Assembly (NCBI GenBank): GCA_015039315.1
Contig: WIDE01000201.1
Location: forward strand, 22,826 to 35,107
Length of the DNA: 12,282 nucleotides
Direction: 5' to 3'
From: Clavulina sp. PMI_390
Lineage: Eukaryota > Basidiomycota > Agaricomycetes > Cantharellales > Hydnaceae
Under the pieces are notes generated by a model. That model worked only from the letters and a program-made list of their open reading frames with translations. It was not told the origin of the DNA and searched no databases. Positions within the stretch are counted from its first letter, which is position 1; the number at the start of each line of letters is the position of its first letter. This document shows, in pieces, positions 9,517-12,282 of this stretch. A program made the position numbers and the translations under genes.

Positions 9517-9899
9517 AATCTCTCTCGCTCTCAATTCGCACTGTATGGCTCGTAGCACCACGTGGAGCTCGAGGGCCGCTCCACCTTCATTCTCCTTTCG
9601 TCACACTATCAGTCCCAATCCACCGACTCTCTCATTGGCGGCCGGCCATGCCGCGCCCCCTGAATGCGCGTCGAATCGTCATCGCTCCGCGAATCGTCAG
9701 CCAAGGACGTTTCAGGCCTTTACTCGCTCTCCTCCCCCTCCCTTGTAGCCCGCACATACCTAGGCGGCCACCCCTGCAGCTTGTACTGCTTCCTGCGGCG
9801 GGGATGAGGAATATGGTCTCCAGTCGATCGGTTTGACTGGTACTAAGTACTAGAACCATCGGCTTCGCCGCTGTCGACAGTCTCTGTCAAACAAAATAT

Positions 9900-10639
9900 A
9901 TTTCATTCAGAACGAACTATTAGACTATGGAGCACAGGGCAGCGTCACCGAAAGAGCTCAGGCGAAGGTCACAAATGATTGCCTTGGGATTTCTTCAGAG
10001 CCAGCGGAGATAAGACCGAGAGAAGAAGGTACCGAGAGAGTATGAGGCAAAAATTGAGAAAAAGTGAATAGGTAATGATTAGGTGAAGAAACCTTGTCGA
10101 AAGGAAGTAGGAGTGGCAATTCGACAAGGACTTCAAGTGAGTGCTGTCGGTGCTGAGGACAGAGTGTGGATAAAACCCAATGGGGAGAACTGGGGAGCGG
10201 AGGAGCAGTCAGTACGGGCTATGGCTCGGCTGAATGAGCGTTCGGATAGCCCACAATGTCCATCCACATGAAGATTTGTTATACCAAATGCACAACAGAC
10301 AAGGATACCTCCGAGTAATCCAGATGAGACACTGTCGCTGTACTGTGCTAGCCTACCTTGGGGGCGGGTACAGATGCCTTGCTCACCTTGCGGAAAGAGG
10401 ACATTGGCGACCACACCAGACCCCAACTAATGGGCTTGCCAGGTCGCCGAGGTGTATAGTCGCCCGCACGGGTACCAAAGTGCCCAAACACGAGAACGTC
10501 GCAGGAAGGAAGAAGCCGAAGAATAAACGGCGTCAGTCGTAGTAAGGCTCATTCGCGGGCTGTCTAGTGAGTAACGGAAAACACAGAAGTGCATGTGAGA
10601 GAGTGGCAGGGCGCATAAATAGTCTAGAAAAGATCGTCA
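9900..10639 (-). other. 3' flank of VTA1 with one exon-donor-like site; no confident gene
   Basis: No protein is recognised. On the minus strand an ATG at 10402-10404 begins MSSFRK and runs into a good donor, AAG/GTGAGC, at 10381-10386. A second donor-like site lies at 10351-10356. The segment matches the left block at three anchors with similar spacing: TATGGAGCACA at 9926-9936 and 2562-2572, the donor at 10381-10386 and 2896-2901, and a purine-rich 12-mer at 10519-10530 and 3029-3040 that differs at one base. This may be the start of a second small gene, a late VTA1 exon or simply duplicated flank. The short plus-strand frames here look random. Confidence 0.3.
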
Positions 10640-11032
10640 AGGGTGCCAGTGGAGGAAACCATGTGTCGGCAACAATTTGGCGCAAAAGCAAGAATGGCTA
10701 GCGGAAAGGTGCATGCACTGATTGCATACTCCTCTCAAGGCACCTCGTCGTCGTTATCAACATCACAATCTAGGTCCCGTGTGGGACGTGACAGTCAGCT
10801 TTGCGGAGTTACACAGAGTGGAGGCGGGGCGATGGAGTGTGGTGATGGCGGCACCAAACGCGTAGGCAATAGCGCGAAACGAAAGGTGACAACGACAGGA
10901 CAGGAAGGCTGAGAACCAAGCTGGTTGGCTTTCTGGCACTGAGAGTGGTGTGCAAACTGCAATCTCACCGGCGAGGCGTTAGATACGGGTGGGAAGCATT
11001 TGTGTGGGCTTGAGACAGATGCAGGGTCATCG
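10640..11032 (-). pseudogene. Possible remains of VTA1 linker and C-terminal region
   Basis: Downstream of the second TGA, another minus-strand frame is open, with a Ser/Pro-rich translation including DDPASVSSPHKCFPPVSNAS. Further on, near 10700-10735, it reads EEYAISACTF, loosely like the start of the Vps4-binding helix (AISAL-type) in fungal Vta1. The block 10700-10870 also aligns by eye with 3260-3430. The related 20-mers at 10700-10719 and 3260-3279 share 17 of 20 bases, both copies have a CAAGG a little further on, and both have a TTTGCGG followed by a GTGGAGG stretch. Stops and frame changes mean nothing here is usable as an intact CDS. The C-terminal assignment is weak. Confidence 0.3.
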
Positions 11033-11230
11033 TCAAGCGGTTACTTTATCCCAATGGGACTGCTTGGAGTACGAATAGGACCGGGTTGAGATGCTGGGGG
11101 TTATACTGCCGAACATGGATTCGGCGGCGGGAGCTGATGGAGCGGGAGACTGGGCCCCAGAGGGGACAGAAGGGAACTCACCAAAGGTCGACCCATTGGA
11201 GGCTGGGCCAGGTGTTGGTTGGCAACCTTC
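11033..11230 (-). pseudogene. VTA1 linker downstream of the in-frame TGA, same frame still open for 65 codons
   Basis: After the TGA at 11231-11233 the same frame stays open for 65 codons, to a second TGA at 11033-11035. The translation begins EGCQPTPGP and is rich in Pro, Ser, Ala and Gly, as expected for the linker between the MIT-type domain and the Vps4-binding tail. Relatives usually read REGRQPTPGPA at this junction. The observed stop plus EGCQ therefore fits two C-to-T changes at CpG, CGA to TGA and CGC to TGC. This supports a formerly coding linker rather than a natural C-terminus. An unrecognised splice that avoids the TGA is possible, but I see no convincing donor just before it. 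Confidence 0.6.
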
Positions 11231-12282
11231 TCAAATGGATTTGGCGATGTCAGCAGCTTTCCACTTGAAGTACCGGATTTTAGCCTCGTTCTGTGGAGTC
11301 GATTGCGTAAGGCAATGAAGGCCAAGTTGAAGACCATGTGACGAGGCGGAGGATATCAGATCATTATTAGATTATGCAAGGCGAAAGTCAGAATGTGGCA
11401 GACGAATCGAGGTGGCAATACGGAGAAACTCGACGCGTGGCGCAGAGTCGAACATGGGTGAACTCACCTCGGTTTGATCAGGGACCTCGAACACGCTAAG
11501 GAGCTCAAGGAAGTTGGCTGCGGCAAGGAATTTCTTTGCCGTAGATCTGTCCCATGATCGACCCAGGGCAATAGGGTTGATGATAGTCGCATACGAACAG
11601 GTTGTTGTTGGCGCGGACGCACATGCAAAGATAATAGAAGCAAAATCAATTCAGCGATCGGCCGATTAGCGTCACCCAACAGCCGGACCCAGTTGGTCGT
11701 GGCAGCAGTGATTATCTAGTCAAGCAGGGAGATAAACGCACTTTGTTGCTCTGCTTTTACGATCCTCGTTGTCTGCCATGTTGAACAGCTTTAGCGCGAA
11801 AGACTCAATATATGCGCTGCCTGCATCATCGCTCGCAACAGCATCACTGATTGACGCAAGCGTCGACTTGGTCTAGAGCATCATGAGAATAAGGAGAACA
11901 GAGATAACCACGTCAGTATATGCTCGACCAGCATACAGTCGCCATAGCCGCCAACAACACGCAAGCGCGAGCTTGTGAAACACTGGACCAGGGTTGGGAT
12001 CTGGCCACGAGGCATGTGAGAACGAACATACTTTTTCGAGTAGTTCAAGAACGGCGAACAAGAAAGGACGAGTTTCTTTCCCGCCTTTTGCAGCGACGCC
12101 TTGCTTTGCAGTAAAGTAGAGACCTAGAAAAGAACCGGAGTGTCCGCATTAGCCTGAGGCCCCCAAGGTTGATCCGCGATCCAGGGTGTTGGATGACGTT
12201 GGCGGACAGATAACATACACCAATAGCACATAATCGGGTCTTTCTTTTTGAGCTCAATCGCACGCTGAATGTCTATGATACA
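11231..12282 (-). CDS. VTA1: VTA1/LIP5-family ESCRT regulator, N-terminal (MIT-type) domain, 5' end beyond window, in-frame TGA
   Basis: Vta1/LIP5 binds ESCRT-III subunits through its N-terminal tandem MIT modules and stimulates the AAA-ATPase Vps4, which takes ESCRT-III apart on multivesicular endosomes (family knowledge). Seen on the minus strand are five exons: 12219-12282 (partial), 12032-12123, 11742-11872, 11468-11546 and 11231-11290. The introns between them are 95, 159, 195 and 177 bp, all GT..AG, with phases that join without a shift. The spliced product visible here is 141 residues. Family motifs in order are ELKKKDPIMCYWC (exons 1-2), RPFLFAVLELLEK (exon 2), AYIESFALKLFNMADNEDR (exon 3), TAKKFLAAANFLELL (exon 4) and KIRYFKWKAADIAKSI (exon 5). 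The start codon lies beyond 12282. Exon 5 then meets TGA at 11231-11233, where relatives continue with an Arg-rich REGR-type stretch before a Pro-rich linker. The C-terminal Vps4-binding domain is therefore not encoded in the uninterrupted frame. Family assignment is confident; whether the gene is functional, truncated or a pseudogene is open. Confidence 0.85.

Larger units (their letters stand above)
8790..9812 (+). repeat. Direct repeat R2, right copy (partner 5700-6830), spliced gene remnant
   Basis: This copy retains two canonical plus-strand introns (8809-8931 and 9440-9516) and a donor GTGAGT at 9278-9283. The exon before the first intron reads RTSPSLDEEA. The block 8932-9277 is open in the phase set by that splice, but its Arg- and Ser-rich translation is not convincing except for STSSFNLDIERMC near 9188. 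A short exon before 9440 reads GCSEKDGESESATIR. After 9516 the frame is open to a TAG at 9746-9748. The organisation suggests a real multi-exon ancestor. The product is unknown and the gene is probably broken. Confidence 0.5.

Noticed and set aside
9632..9859. Opposite-strand ORFs over the right end of R2
   Set aside because: They are antisense to the strand fixed by the two canonical introns, and composition explains the lack of stops.
10348..10404. Small minus-strand ORF starting MSSFRK as a complete short gene
   Set aside because: Only 18 codons, and it runs through two donor-like sites. It is kept only as a possible exon end shared with the left block.
10234..10542. Plus-strand ORF ending in a basic KKPKNKRRQS-type tail
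   Set aside because: It lies antisense to the duplicated VTA1 flank, has no recognisable domain, and is not preserved in the left copy.

Overview
The window looks like nuclear DNA of a filamentous fungus, most likely a basidiomycete. I see no prokaryotic-style long ORFs. Coding signal comes as short open blocks joined by small GT..AG introns (about 60-195 bp), several with a CTAAC-type branch site, and many frames carry a single TGA. The only product I recognise firmly is a VTA1/LIP5-family ESCRT regulator on the minus strand, cut off by the right edge of the window (12282 down to about 11231). Its conserved domain is rebuilt from five exons. The frame then hits a TGA where the family normally has an arginine, which removes the Pro/Ser linker and the C-terminal Vps4-binding region.

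Layout. (1) 1-2500: AT-richer DNA with a six-unit 20-bp tandem array (320-440), a C6/G6 hairpin between 9-bp direct repeats (487-547), and a decayed minus-strand reading frame of unknown family (1102-1712). (2) 2540-4300: a decayed block that matches the VTA1 gene and its 3' flank (9926-11290) by eye, in the same order and with nearly the same spacing. (3) 4233-4785 and 7379-7942: a clear direct repeat, about 80% identical by eye. (4) About 5700-6830 and 8790-9812: a second, more diverged direct repeat. The right copy keeps canonical plus-strand introns; the left copy has damaged versions of their splice sites. (5) 4982-5684: a separate plus-strand spliced-frame remnant with an intron at 5358-5418. 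(6) 9900-12282: the best-preserved VTA1 copy and its 3' flank.

The simplest joint reading is a decayed local array in which a block V (VTA1 and flank, minus strand) alternates with a block P (unknown spliced plus-strand gene), in the order V-P-V(truncated)-P-V. The copies have decayed independently, with C-to-T changes at CpG among the visible lesions. This model is inference from by-eye alignment. The presence of VTA1 and of the 4233/7379 repeat is much firmer. I found no CRISPR array, rRNA, convincing tRNA or intact transposase, and nothing that amounts to a new molecular system.
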